This document shows positions 1 to 13,020 of a DNA stretch of 64,000 bases, piece by piece (positions within the stretch are counted from its first letter, which is position 1; every line of letters begins with the position of its first letter). Position numbers and translations under genes: made by a program. A model generated the notes under the pieces. That model was not told where the DNA came from. It worked only from the letters and a program-made list of their open reading frames with translations, and made no database searches. Source of the DNA: Mycteria americana (lineage: Eukaryota > Chordata > Aves > Ciconiiformes > Ciconiidae); assembly GCF_035582795.1 (NCBI RefSeq), contig NC_134367.1, positions 52,855,562-52,919,561 of the forward strand, in the 5' to 3' direction.

Positions 1-3000
1 GTAATACTGGATGAACTGAAAACAGAGGACTAAATTTGGTAAATTGCTGATGAGCAAACAATATGCAGTGATTATAGCTCATATTGGTCAGGTAGCAGGG
101 CACATAATACACTTTTAGAGAGAAAGAGGTAATAGAGAAGTTCTGCACATCTATATGAGAAACGACATTGAAAATAAAGATAAAAGATGGAGGAAAGCCC
201 CAGAATATGGGGAATTTGATTTCCCAGCTCAATCTGGTCATGCATAAAAAGCAGATCTAAGTGCTGTGCCGTGACCACTGCAGAGCTTTCGGTAGGCCAA
301 ATCCTGTAAAATCCCCTTCAGGAGCTCTTTCCTATATACAGAAGCTGTAAGGACTTAATTCAAGTGATACTAACTAAACAAGTTCAATTTTTGTGGTTTC
401 TCTTATATTGACTTAAAACTATTTTTATCTGTTTGTTTTATGGCTATACATTTCGACCATAAGCACAAATTAAGTTTGCCAACAGTCGCTCCATTCAGAG
501 TCTTTACTACTCCCCAGCCCTTCATCAAGTGACCTTTTGCAAAAGGCCATTTCCACCCACAGCTCTGCCAGCCTGCTCCAAAACAGGTCCCAAAAGTGTC
601 CAAGGGGCGAGCCAAGGAGCACCTACACAATTCCTGCCATTGATGGATGTGGGTGCACTAGCCTGCTGCTGGATGATGACAAGCAACAAGACATTGTATC
701 TTCACCTGTTCCAGCTATGCTGGGAAGGAAACAGCAGCCTGCTGCCTTGCTGATGGCTAAACAGATTTAAACATGCTAAAACCTTGACTGCACACAGCCT
801 TGGGTACTATACTTGCTATATTGATTTGGAAATCAATACTGCTAACCCCCTCGTGCAAACATATTTATAGCATTCTAAAGGGTTTTTTTCACTGATGTGA
901 TATTCTTATAAATTTATCTCTAATACAGTAAGTTGTTTTATCATCATCTACAGCAGGAAGTTGTGTTGCATCCTGAGCCAACATATAAGCACAAAAGAAG
1001 AGTTATCTTCTCTTATATTTATCTACATCTTTTCTTTATCTATCATCTTACAAGACCATTTTAATTTAATCTTATCTAATTATACTGTAATGTAAAATAG
1101 TGCAATTTTTAAGTAGTTCTAGGAGGCCTTTATTAGCCTAATGCAGTGAAAGGAACGCCAAAAAAAACCTACTGAGCAGGACCAAAAGAAGCTGCAACAT
1201 AGCTGGTAGGGACGGGCTGTAAGTTATTATGTTGTTCCCATGCTATGTGGCATGGAGTGTGCCACACTGAGGGGTGTTAATAGCCCCCCGCTGTAGCCAG
1301 GTCTCCCGAACGCCCTTTTGTGGCATTTGAAAGGATACAACTTGAAACGAAGTAAAGCAACAGAATAAATTGATAACTTCTGATATTAAAATCCTTCAGT
1401 CCCAACATTGTATTTATTACACAATATATTTCTAAGTGATGCTCCTTATTTAAAAAAATCCTCCTTGAGAAACCTGCTCAGAAGTCATTACTCTATGCAA
1501 ATATGTATTGAATGCATAAATATATAACATATAAAATTATTATATTTTTCTAATTGTAAGATTGCTTTAACAGGGGTAAGGCTGCTTACCTGCTTTGATT
1601 CTTCTATCTGTACATTCACTCTGTGGGTGTGCTTTATAGCAGTATTGCATGTTATCAGTTTTATAATTGGTGAATTACTGCCTGAAGTGTAACCTTCAGG
1701 TGCAGTTTAGCACCATGCCTTCTGTGTGTTTACATACCGTCGTAGGGGTCTGCTCTTTCCTTTCGGTTCACCTGAATCACGAGGTCCTCAGAACTTACCA
1801 TCCTGCTGAGTGGAGTGAGTTGTAAAACTCTGTACACGCACAACAGACCTGGAGAACCAGTACTTGCAGGCAAGTAGTGCATATTTGAGCACTTGCCAGT
1901 GCCTGTGGCCATATGATGGGCAAGTAATCCCATACTGTGGCTGTCACCCACCCAAGACCCTAATAGAGTAAGAACCGAACGCCAGTCTTCCCAGAGGCAG
2001 CGTCAGAGCTAGAGACTTCAGAAGTGGCTTAATACTTGGCAAAAGCTCCACCTAGGCACTCTACATGTCTTAGGAATGCAAATATTTTGCAGCACTCTGA
2101 GCCTGGTAGGAGGTTCCTTCTTTGTAATCTTATAACAAATTGAAATCCAATCATTTTATCCTGTGGGACAATTTCTGCATGAAAATAGCAAACTCAGATG
2201 TCTGTCTTAGTCAGAGGATTTGAAGCTTAAGCCATTCTGAAAGTTCCACTGTAATTAATATTAAAAAAAGAAAGAGCCTGCTAATATAAAAAATAGCAAG
2301 CCCAGCGTATGCAGACAAGGCATTTAATTTCTTGATTTAAATAATTTAGATACAGCATTAAAAAAATTTTAGATGAGACATAAGAAAGATCATACATTAA
2401 GACATGACTCTATCTACTTTTTCTAGCCGAGGTTCAGTTTACTAGAATAAAAACATTTTGACAGACAGGTACCAAAAAGAGGTGGCAGGAACTGATATCC
2501 TGATAATAATGGTATATTGTACAAGGGTATCGCAGAGTAGAGGCAAATTCTGGGACTGCACACTGACAGCCATAATTATTATTTAATCCTGCTGGAGTTG
2601 ATGGGATTACCGCTACCCTTCCCTGTTTTTCCTTTAGAATAACCTTGCATAACAGAGAGAGTTTGATGGAAAGTGTACATGTCTTCCCAGCTCAGGAATC
2701 AGAAACCCATGAGAAGGACCCTGAAGACAAACTACCCCTGAAGCAAAAAACTAGCGCTTCCTGTTAGAAGTCAGGACACAAAGAAAACTTGACATACACA
2801 CTGTCTCGGAAAAGGTTTGACAAAACACGACTCCATACCGTTCAGCAGCTCAAAACAATTGGTACTCTGGGTGGCTAGGCTGCAGTAGATCCCTGTGTTG
2901 CTACAGTTTCTTGCATAGTAGAGGCCACCTTGCACCATCATCTTTGTTGACAGAAAATATGGGAGTGGTATATCCCTTTTTTCCAAAACAGATGATCTCA

Positions 3001-6000
3001 ACTCCTGGCACAGTGCATTTGACTGCATTTCTCACTGCCCTGAGTTCAAATAGATCAGCGTGTGGCTGTGCTGTACCAGGGACCACAGACCCTGAGCCTT
3101 CACGTTAACTCAGTGAGATGCCTATCTGCTACTGCTACTGCATTTATGCAGAAAATGAGGGAACGCTCAGCAGCTGGCCCAAGGTGTGTCCCTGACAGAC
3201 ATAAATACCTTGTAGCCGTTTGCATAAAGTCTCACATACTGTGTTAAATCAGTACAGGGAGCAACATGCCCCAGAAGAGCTAAACAAACCCAATGCTCAG
3301 AGTGCCAAATTTGTGCAAAAGCTTTGCCATTCCTTGAAAGAAGTCCTTGAAAGAAGAAAGGAGGTAGGGTTTGACAGGAAGATAGTCTGTCATTTAACTG
3401 ACAGGCTTAAGGTGTTGTATGGGAGCCAGTTGTGACTTCCAGAAATTTAGCATGAAATCCAGCAAATAAGGAATTTGTTGTCTCTATTAATTTTTGAACC
3501 AATGTAGCACCTAAGCTGTCCGTAGGCATATTTTTAGAATGGTTTCAACCTTTCTATAGTCCCTATAGTCCCCCTATTATCTGCTGCAATTACATAGCAA
3601 AATTAACCACTTTAGTCTCATACTAAGAATGCTACTTTTGTATTATGTTTATTACATTATCTTATATACTGATAATAATCATACATACTCTTGCTTTTTT
3701 ATACTGGTGTTTTCCATTAAATGCAGTTGTGTCATTTAAAAAAATCAATAGCTGTATTATCTTTAGATTGCCTCATGTATTGTGGCACTGTAAGAAACTA
3801 GGTGTTGGAAATAAAATGTTAAGCCACCCAAAGCCACTGCAGTTAATCATATTTAACACCTGACTAAACTGGGCTCACCCAGAGCTTTTGGTAGGATTGG
3901 GAATAAACAATCCTGCTCAAGTAATTCTGTTGTATTACGTGAGAGCCCATTAATAGCTGCGGTTTCTATTAAAGCTGGATGTAATTCTAGAAGCCAAAGG
4001 CCCTGTTCAAGTTTAGGAATATTTTGTACCTCTCATTTCTCTGGTACAGCAGGTCTTGGAAGGGCCTACCATTTATTTTTTTATGACCTACAGACAGACT
4101 GACTATTGATCATAAATCTGTTTGCTTTCAATTAATATATCATCATGAGAGGCATACGAGAGGAGATTGCAGAGAGTACGCTTTGCTGGTCGACCTCCAT
4201 AGTGATGCCATAGCACTGAGTTGCTTTTATTTATTCTCTTGAACCTGTAATGAAAATGTACATACTCTACCACAATTAAAGTGTTACTTTTGTCATATTT
4301 ATCCATATTTCCACCGCCAAACTGATGTGAAAACTCAGCTTTTGTGTTGCCTGAATAACATAATTCCCCCAAACAACTCACACTTGAAATGGAACAAAAG
4401 ACCCACCTCTGAAGAGCAAGCAGAGAGCAGAGTGTTAAGGCAGGGCAGGCATCAGTGTGGAGAGCCAGGGGTTCTATGAAACAGGGTGGGATTAGAGAGA
4501 GATTCCCAAAGAGTCAAGATGAGTACAGCAAGGAAAGGCAACAGGACCTCAAGGATGTCCTACTGCATTTTACTCTAAAAGGTATGCTTCTTCCTTTGTG
4601 GCAATGCTCGAACTTGACTTTTTTCTCTTAAAAGGAACAGCCTTTTCTTTTTCTCTGTGGCTTAGCATAACAAAGGAACAGGCTTTTAATGGTAGCTTGC
4701 TTTTCTCTGGCTTTCAGACAAGCGAAAAATTCTGATTTCTTCAGAATATATATGTTACCCATAAAAAATGGCCTTTATATCCTCCTGGATCCTTTTTGAT
4801 CCCTCCACATAATTTTCTTAGGTTCCCATGTTTTTCTGATCTTCACTCTGTGAAGATCTGCCCTTGGATCCTCCCAGTACATATGGTTGGGAACCTGCAA
4901 CTGTGTGTACCTGGGCCTTTGTCCCTGCTGGGGCTTTACGGTGGTCATAACCACTGCTTCCTGTACTAAGGTTAACACTGACTGCACTGTTCCAGTGCTC
5001 ATATTGTAAGATCCCCTATATCAGTTCCCCCTTTCACAGGACTGACAGGCAATCCCCAGCAATTTAGCATCCCTGCAGCAATGCCTTTACACAGCAAGCT
5101 GTCTGGAAGGAGAAAGACCTTCCTGCAGGGAAAGAAGTCTCAGGAATTTCCAAATTCCTTCTCCTTCCTGTTACCAAGCAAATCTAACAATCTCGCCTTT
5201 GACAGAGGGTCCTAGAAAAACACAGCCTCCATAACTGCTGAAGGACTGATGCAGATTAAGGGGAAAAACGGGTTAAACAAGGGATAATACACTTCCAGAG
5301 CCGCTTTATTCCACAGAGAACGCTGACCAGGAGCATACACAGTAGAGGGACAACATCCTGGGGAGATCACAGGAAAAATGCTGTTGCTGAAAAACAATAT
5401 GCTTCAAGAAAAACAGAAAGGCAGATAGGTGCATCTGTTATCAATCAGCTCTTTAGACAACAAGTTGAGGAGCCGTGGAGCAAAAGAAACAAGCCTTCCC
5501 TCGGGCTCAAATTCCTCCTTGGAATTTCTCAAATGTCCATGGCTGCAGAGCTGTCTGTAATTCCTGGTCTGCCCTGCCAACAGCAGCTATTGCCAACCTC
5601 TTTACCAGCTTAGCAACCCAGCCAGGGAAACCGGCAAAAATTTGACTACCTGTACAGAAACCATAGTGGCTAACGAAGAAAAGACACACCTTGGCAGTAC
5701 ATTAACAGGCTTAGCCCATTAATCTAACAAAACAACAAAGCGTTGATCAGTTCCTGATTGTGTACATACTCAGTTATTGATTTTTGTTTGTTTGCTTTCA
5801 ATAAGCATATTTAAATTACAAAATTAACTTCCCCGTGAAGTTCCCTATAGTACCAATTCAGCTTTTCTCCCTGAGAATGTAAAACTCCAGAGTACATTAC
5901 CACTACACTGAGTGCTTATATACTAATGTTAAAAGCAATCAAACCCCAGCAGTTTCCTTAGCGTAAGAATGGGTTTACTTTGTAATGACAATGCTGACTG

Positions 6001-9000
6001 AATAGCAAAAGTTTCTGTAAAAACACTTGCATTTGAAGCTTGAGCACATGTCCTCCTACAACACCCTAGTTCTTAGGGCCCTCGGTTCTGGCTCCCAGCT
6101 CCCTCCTCATTCTTAGCTGCCCCAGGTATCCATGAACCTCGTCTCTAACTCCAGGCAGCCCAATCTGCCTTACCCTTTACTTGCCCTTCCTGACTTTTAC
6201 TGCAGGCAACATGGTTCCTGCCACTCGCCCCGCTGGCATCGCGCTCCCCTGGCAGTTCTTGCAAGGAGAGCAGAGCCTGAAGCGATGAACTCCTGGGAGG
6301 GGGGAAAGAGGGGGAGGGAACCTCAGGGAGAATGTTCTGGCCGTATAGAGAGTGCATCCATGTTGGTATTTTGGTTTGGAAGATCTTTTGTTCTGCAGAT
6401 CCATTCCTAGAGGCGCCATGTGTGTGGCAGCAAGAGCGGCAGCCCTCCAGAAGTACCCTGCATCAGTGCTGTATATTCTCTTTCCTTCCAAAATGTGTTC
6501 TTGTGCTCCTGGATATTTACAAACCCTCCCTCAGCCTCTGGACTCTGACCTCGAACCGAGGAGAATTCAGTAGTGAATGTAGTTAATTTGAAACCGATTA
6601 TTGTTTCTAAGGTCAATAATGGGAAAACTGGCTATCAGCAAACAGCCCTCCTGAGAACACAACTCTACAGGGATCTAATGTTTCCCTTAACCAAACAATG
6701 CCAGAGTAACTAACCTGATGTTTGCCTACTCAACCTGCCAATCTACTGCCGTGCTTTCCCTATTGCTTAAAGCAGCCCTCACAAAACCTGAACTAAAAGT
6801 ATGCAACAGTTACAACAGCATGCTTATTTCACTCAGACTAGGCTTAATAGGATGTGTTACTTGTGAATTTTAAGTAAGTCATCCAAATTCACCTTGCATT
6901 TGCTGAAACAAACATTGAATCTCTTCTTTTTGGTTTCTGCATTCGGGAAGCAGAGGCTAAGTTTCACTATCCACACTTCAATAAAAAACAGTCAAAGAAA
7001 AATGTTTCCTGTAAGTACTGTGTATCTTGCTTGATCAGCCAAGGTTTACCTCATGGACAAATATGCCCATTTGTATTCAGAGGATGCAGACACAGGATGG
7101 GTCCAACCTATTTCCCTACCACAGCCTCGTCATCCCCCGCTTCAGATTCCTCTGTTCCCCAGGCACCACCCTGATTCGTAATCTCAAGAAAGTAGGAGAT
7201 GCTTGATGATCTTGCAGACCTGCATGGCAACTGTTTTCACTGTGGATTTTCCAGCTCAATTGATTGCCCACTATCTGGTAAGCAGGCTAGCGTTGCTGAC
7301 TTCTAGAGCATGAACGCTATTTGCTTACCTGTCATCAGAGTGGTTCTCACTCTGGTGTCTCTTTGATGAAGGCCAGGGCCAGTACCTCTTCAGCATACAA
7401 TTTCATTTGTGTGGCGTTCTTCACTCTGAATTTCTTCCTCCTCTGCTAGTCACCCAAACCTGCAACACACAATTTCACTTCCTGGTGTGTTTTTTTAGGC
7501 CCAGAAACATTATTCCATAGCATGAAGTTACTTTTTCCTCCTCCCCAAAATTGCATCGTTGTTGTCCCATCACTAATCACCATTTTAGAAGGACTTACTT
7601 AAGTTCCACATATATGAAAGATATGCAAACCAGAAATGTAAGGTGCATTACCTTTTACAGATCTCATGCTGACGGCAGAGAGAAAACTGCAAAGTATGGA
7701 TTTTTGTTTAAAAAAAAAAGAAAAACTGTACTTCAGAAAACACTGTGCAATGGAGAATTGTGGGAAACTGATTCTAATATCTTGACACTGGAAAAATTCT
7801 GCGCAGAGGAGTGCAGTGCAAGTTACCAGAGGGAGACCTCTTCACATTTTGGTGTGGCTCCACCCAGTACAACCACACTTGGTGAAGCTGAGCAGCTATG
7901 ATGAGTGTACTCTGATGTTGCAGTGTCAGCTGTTGTAGGCTGACAGCATGCTTTCTCGTGTAGTCATATCTTTAAACTTTGGGATTGTCAATTACTCTGC
8001 TTTGAGTCGAAGTCTAGAGAACTAGCTCAGATGCAGACATCAGTACTGCAGACATCTAAAGTGAAATAATATGAATTCCAGTGCTGATGCTGTGAAGATG
8101 GAAAACAAATGCTCTCAGATCAATGTTCAGCAGGGGTCTTTGTTGCCTGTCTTTAAAAATTTTCTAAGAAACTTACTAATATTTTTCTCTCCAGTAAAGA
8201 TGCATCAATCTTTCAATCCCTGAAACAGAAAGGCATGCTTTTATGCAGCCATTTCATGCAGCACTCATGCAACATTCTTGGCAGCTGAAATAGATTATAT
8301 TAATAAAATAAATTATTCCATAGGTTATGATTTATTATAACATAGTTTGTAGTGTTCCTGAAAATGTGTAATAAAACTGTTGCTGGTGCTATACGGGCAG
8401 TTCAGTTCTCTGCTCTCTCTTCCCAGACTGGCCGTATAGTTTCACTGCCACCCTTATGCCTACTCTTCCAGTAGAACAAGTAGACCCTTTGGTGTACCTA
8501 GAAAATTTAATGAATCCTTGTCTAAAATAGGTCAGGTGATTCATGCCCTAAACCTACCTGTTCTTCTGCATTGACCACCAAGGGAAGCCCTGGGTGACAC
8601 ATCTTAGTTATCAACATCTGCACTGCATATGTAAAAGTTAAATGAGATTAATTTCTCTGGTGGTGTCTGTAATTGCTTCAGACATTTCATAGCAAAAACG
8701 AAATATATGACACCTTCCAAAGAGCTCAAATACATGTTTTTTGAAAGCCAAGAAAGGATTTGAAAGTTCTTTGACCAAAGAAAAATAGTGATCAGCCTTT
8801 TCATGAATCTTTTTGCCATGGAGTGATTAATGTCTTAAAACTGTCCACAAAGTAAATGCACACAAACACAGTTGAGAAGAACACACCAACAGGGAAAGGT
8901 GCAGAGATGCGGAGCAGATAATCTGAGGCAGAGGCAATAGGCAGAACCTGGACAGAACTTACTGAGGGTCTATATAAATAATATTTTCTAGTTTTCTGTG

Positions 9001-12000
9001 TAAAATTCAATATGGAAAGTTTCTCAAACTGAAATATGTCCTGTTCTAGGCTAGAAGATTAAACTGAGAAAACAGTAAAACTTCATCACTCTAGTAGTTA
9101 TGTCAAATGACATAGTGCTAGCATGCTGAATTACATTATTTTCCTGACATAAACAGACCTGGATACAAAGAAAGATAAAGAAATTCTTAGATTACCTGTC
9201 TAAATCTTGCCATTTCCCTTATAAAACTAGAGATTGAAGAGACTGTCTGAATTAACTTCTTGTCTAAATCACAGAAAAGAAATCTAAAATAATCTTTGTA
9301 CATGACGCTTTACAATTCAAAAAACTAATTTGAAGTTATTAACCTCTTGTACCCCAGCTATGGCGAGTGACTATGAGTCAAGAAAATCTGTACTGTCTCC
9401 TACCATTGTTCATGTATGTCACTCTTACTACAAGGAACAAGTTTCCTTGTTGGGGCCAAGTTTGGATATAGAGTATCCAGAGCAGAAGAGTTCTTCAGAC
9501 GAAAAGCCTTGAACGCCTTGCTGAAATATGAATTAAAGAGACCAGAGAGATGATAGGTAGGAGAATAAAAGAGATTTTTTTTTTTTAATGTACAATCAAG
9601 TTATGTTATATCTTGCAAGTACTAAGTTTAAAAAAAAAAATCAAATTATTCTGATTAAGTTGACTGTATTGCTTAAGATGTGCCTTTTTTCATAACCAGG
9701 CAGCATATATTCTGTAATTGCACACAGAATGAAATCACTAGTAAGAGATACTCTGTTCATCAAATGACAAAAAGGCTCCTGCACTTGCAGTTAGTAATAA
9801 GTGTATAAAAGTTCAATGTGTGTCTTCTACCACAATTGGCCTAGCTGGTGCACAAATGCAAAGCTGCAATCAAAGACAGTTGTGCAATTTAGACCTTAGC
9901 TAAAGGTCTTGTATTTTGCTTGTATTTTGAAAACGTAGAGGGAGGGGTAGTATTAAACTACTGAAGAAATATTTATGAAAAGTAAGGGCACAAAGTACAC
10001 TCTGGTTTAATCGAGGACTACTGATCCGTGGCAAAAAAAACAGAGTGCAGTCATGAAAAACTAATATTTTTTGCCAGCACCCTGTTGGATGTTGTGAACA
10101 GCTCCACTTATATACAACTCTATGTAAAAGCTTTGCCTTCCAGTCTCCAAAAGAGCTAGATTACCTTTTTGTATCATCCAAAAATATGGCCTCTGTCACG
10201 ATTTATCCTAGAGCAACTTTCAGAAATGAGTCACGACCTTTGTTTAAAGGTTTTATTTTTGAGATGCTGACACAAGCTTAGCTGTAGCATTGTCAACAGG
10301 GAACGCTACTACAGAGAGACTTAAATGACACTGTCACGTAGAGTGGAATAAATTATTTCAATTGTAAACCAGCTAATTATACATTAAATCTGGTATCTAC
10401 ACCTCTTTGTTATAAGCTTTTTCCTGCTGTGGATGAAATATAGCAGTGTGCATAAAGCCACATAAAGACCCATTTTGTTTTTATCATATCAGTATCACTC
10501 AGTGTCTTATTTTAAGATTTGTATTTTTATTCATGTGATAGCCTCATGTTTTCTTTTGGCTTCAGTTTCAGAGTTTTAAAATTTTGAACGTACACATTGA
10601 CAAATACCCCAGAGGTCAAATCCCAATTTATTAATGTCTGAAATCTCATTATTTTTGAACAAATCTCATTAGTTTAAGACCTAACTGGTGATTTTTTATG
10701 CTTAGGCTTATTAAAATTGATAATAATATAACCAATGTAAATCCCTTCTTTATATAAATGAGCAATTAGAAAGAATGTAAGCAATTACAAGCTATATAAA
10801 TATTTTTTCATTACTTTTGTGATAAATGTGATGAAATTTTCCCTGCGGAAGGCTGATTATAAATCAGTCACAATCAGATGTCTCTGCAGAAGCGACCAGT
10901 ATAAAGAGGAGACAGCCTGGCTTTCCTCAATCAAGTCAACTTTAATAAAGATCTCTTATGTGTTCATTTAGTATTTAAGTACAGTACATGCCAATGCAAT
11001 GAAATAATTTAACAAAAATATCTAATTTTTTGTGATGTTTCTCATTCTCTCACCATGGACGGATGGAGGGGAGAGGGTAGAGCAGATACAACATGAATTC
11101 CTATTGCAAAAATAAGCAGAATAAAATTTTGGTTTGACAAAAAAATCATAAATAAGAACAAAGGGCACACTTCATTTTCCTCCCTGGAACCCCTCTCTGA
11201 AGGTCAGTTCTGATATAGCTGACAATAGCTAATACTGTAAATTACCTTTTCTTCCTTTCAAAGGAGCTACGAGGAATCTGCCTTTCTCATTCTGTTATGC
11301 ATGCTAATACGTCTGTACATGAATAGCTTCATAGATTTGTGTACCTCTATTGACTTCAAATTAGTTTAAAAGTTAAGCATGTAAATGTTCGCAGGAGCAA
11401 GGCCTTTGTCTGCATATTGACTTCCTTTAGACTGGACTAAAATGACTGATATGACCAGGGGCGTTTGGAGATTGCAGAAGGGGAGAAAGGATGAGTTTTG
11501 CTTAGATATATGTAAGTTTTCTATTGACTGACAGCTTTGTTTTCAAGTGCCACAGGAAGACTGGGGTCATAAGGAAAGCCGTTGGTTTGCCTCATTTAGG
11601 AAGGCAATCTTGGATGTTTTTAGGATCAGAAATGGTAATTTTCTTGCTTTGTATTGGTGACTGCAAATCAACATTGCTTCAAAGATACAACTGATGCCAT
11701 GGGGCAGAATAAGGGAAGTTTAAGTGAGTCTTTTCATTTTCAGGAACACAACTGCAAAACATCTCAAGCAGCAGTTTCCAGGTACTTTTTAATTATCCAA
11801 ATGTAGGGATTGACACAAGTTTTTAGAACACTGGGAAAATAGCATCAATAAGAAAAAAGCAGGATTACCCAATTCTCTTTCTTCAGTCCCTCTTTGAAGA
11901 TCACCTATAAGAATATGGTTGAATAATATCATGCATTTAGTAAATTAGGTACAAATAGAAAGTGAAGTAGAGGGTAGCTACAAACTGAGCTAAAAGCATT

Positions 12001-12120
12001 TATAAGTAATCTTCACAGATAAACACAGAACATTTATGTTATAATCCTTACATTGTAAATTACATTCATTATTGTACTCAGTGCATTATATTAATTAAAA
12101 TGCATATGAAAAAGTGTATA
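1..12120. other. Intergenic DNA upstream of AMD1, no gene seen
   Basis: This is AT-rich sequence with no CpG island, no ORF that I recognise and no convincing exon. The longest open frames (for example 116 codons at 7,551-7,901) match no family I know and are of a length expected by chance. In human the next gene on this side is CDK19, transcribed away from AMD1. I looked for its conserved kinase N-terminal exon and did not find it, so its promoter probably lies further upstream. Only short A/T-rich simple tracts are visible. Regulatory elements may exist but cannot be called without alignment. Confidence 0.6.
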
Positions 12121-12129
12121 GGCATGATA

Positions 12130-13020
12130 GTCATTGCCTAACAAAGAGGAGTTGACACTAATGACAGAAGAGGGCTACAACAGATATAAAACAATTTGGT
12201 TAGGTCAAAAGTGATTTGGGGAAAGATGGGAAGAGCTTCTACTCCAAAAGTAAACAATATTCTCAATTTCAAAAGGACAAGCTTTGATAAAGAAGGGAAC
12301 TTATTCTGAAGTCAGGGACTGAGGAATTCAAATATTGAGGATAATATAATTATTTTAAGTGAAAAGGATAAAAGTATGTGGACTTTATGCCTCAAGAAAG
12401 TAGGGAAAGTTCTACTGAAGGGCTTCAGAGCTAGCTGAATAAATAACCACAAGCAAAACCCAAAACATTTACAAAATGGCAAAGAGGATTAAGCACAAAG
12501 GAAATGTTATCTGAGGGATCAAGAAAAGGAAGGACAAAGTGAGAATTGCCAAAAGTCAAGCTGAGTTAGACTTCCAAAAAGATATGAAAAACAAACAACA
12601 AAAAAGATTCTTCATCCCCATAAACAAAAGACAATAAAGAAAGGACTGTAGTTCTATGAAATATGAAATGGAGAGAGATGGAAGATAATCTTGGCAAAAG
12701 ATAAATTGCACTTTGCTATTGATCTGAAACGAATACTTTGCCTCGGTTTTTAACGAGTACAATGACTGATCATGGGAGCGAAGATAATGGTAGGAGTGTG
12801 TGGAAAAGCATCGTTCAGAACAAAGGTAGAGCAGAACTCAAGAAAATGAATGCAGCCTGTTCAAGAGACCGCATCTTCTCCACTCGATTCCTGAAGGGAA
12901 CTAGCACATGAGCTCGTGGGTCTATTGCCAGGTGAATGGAGAGGAGCAAATTTCACACCCATCACTGAAAAGGTGGCTAATTCCAGCAGTGGTGTTTTTA
13001 TAGCCCATCACCATGACATC
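12130..13020 (+). mobile_element. Ancient CR1/L3-like LINE remnant (ORF2 region between endonuclease and RT)
   Basis: The strand is purine-rich and lacks any long ORF, but its word order follows the linker upstream of the reverse transcriptase in old amniote CR1/L3-type LINEs. It has a stretch resembling 'ttgcctcggtttttaacgag' near 12,738, matching the family's 'tttgcctcagttttta' block. It also has a 'gaagggaactagcacatgag' segment near 12,893, matching the 'ctgaaagaactagcaaatga' block. Frameshifts and stops are frequent, so it is a molecular fossil. Boundaries are approximate. The identification is by recalled family pattern, not by alignment. Confidence 0.55.

Noticed and set aside
7551-7901. 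116-codon open frame on the + strand
   Set aside because: No recognisable domain, low-complexity Lys-rich middle from an A tract, no gene context.
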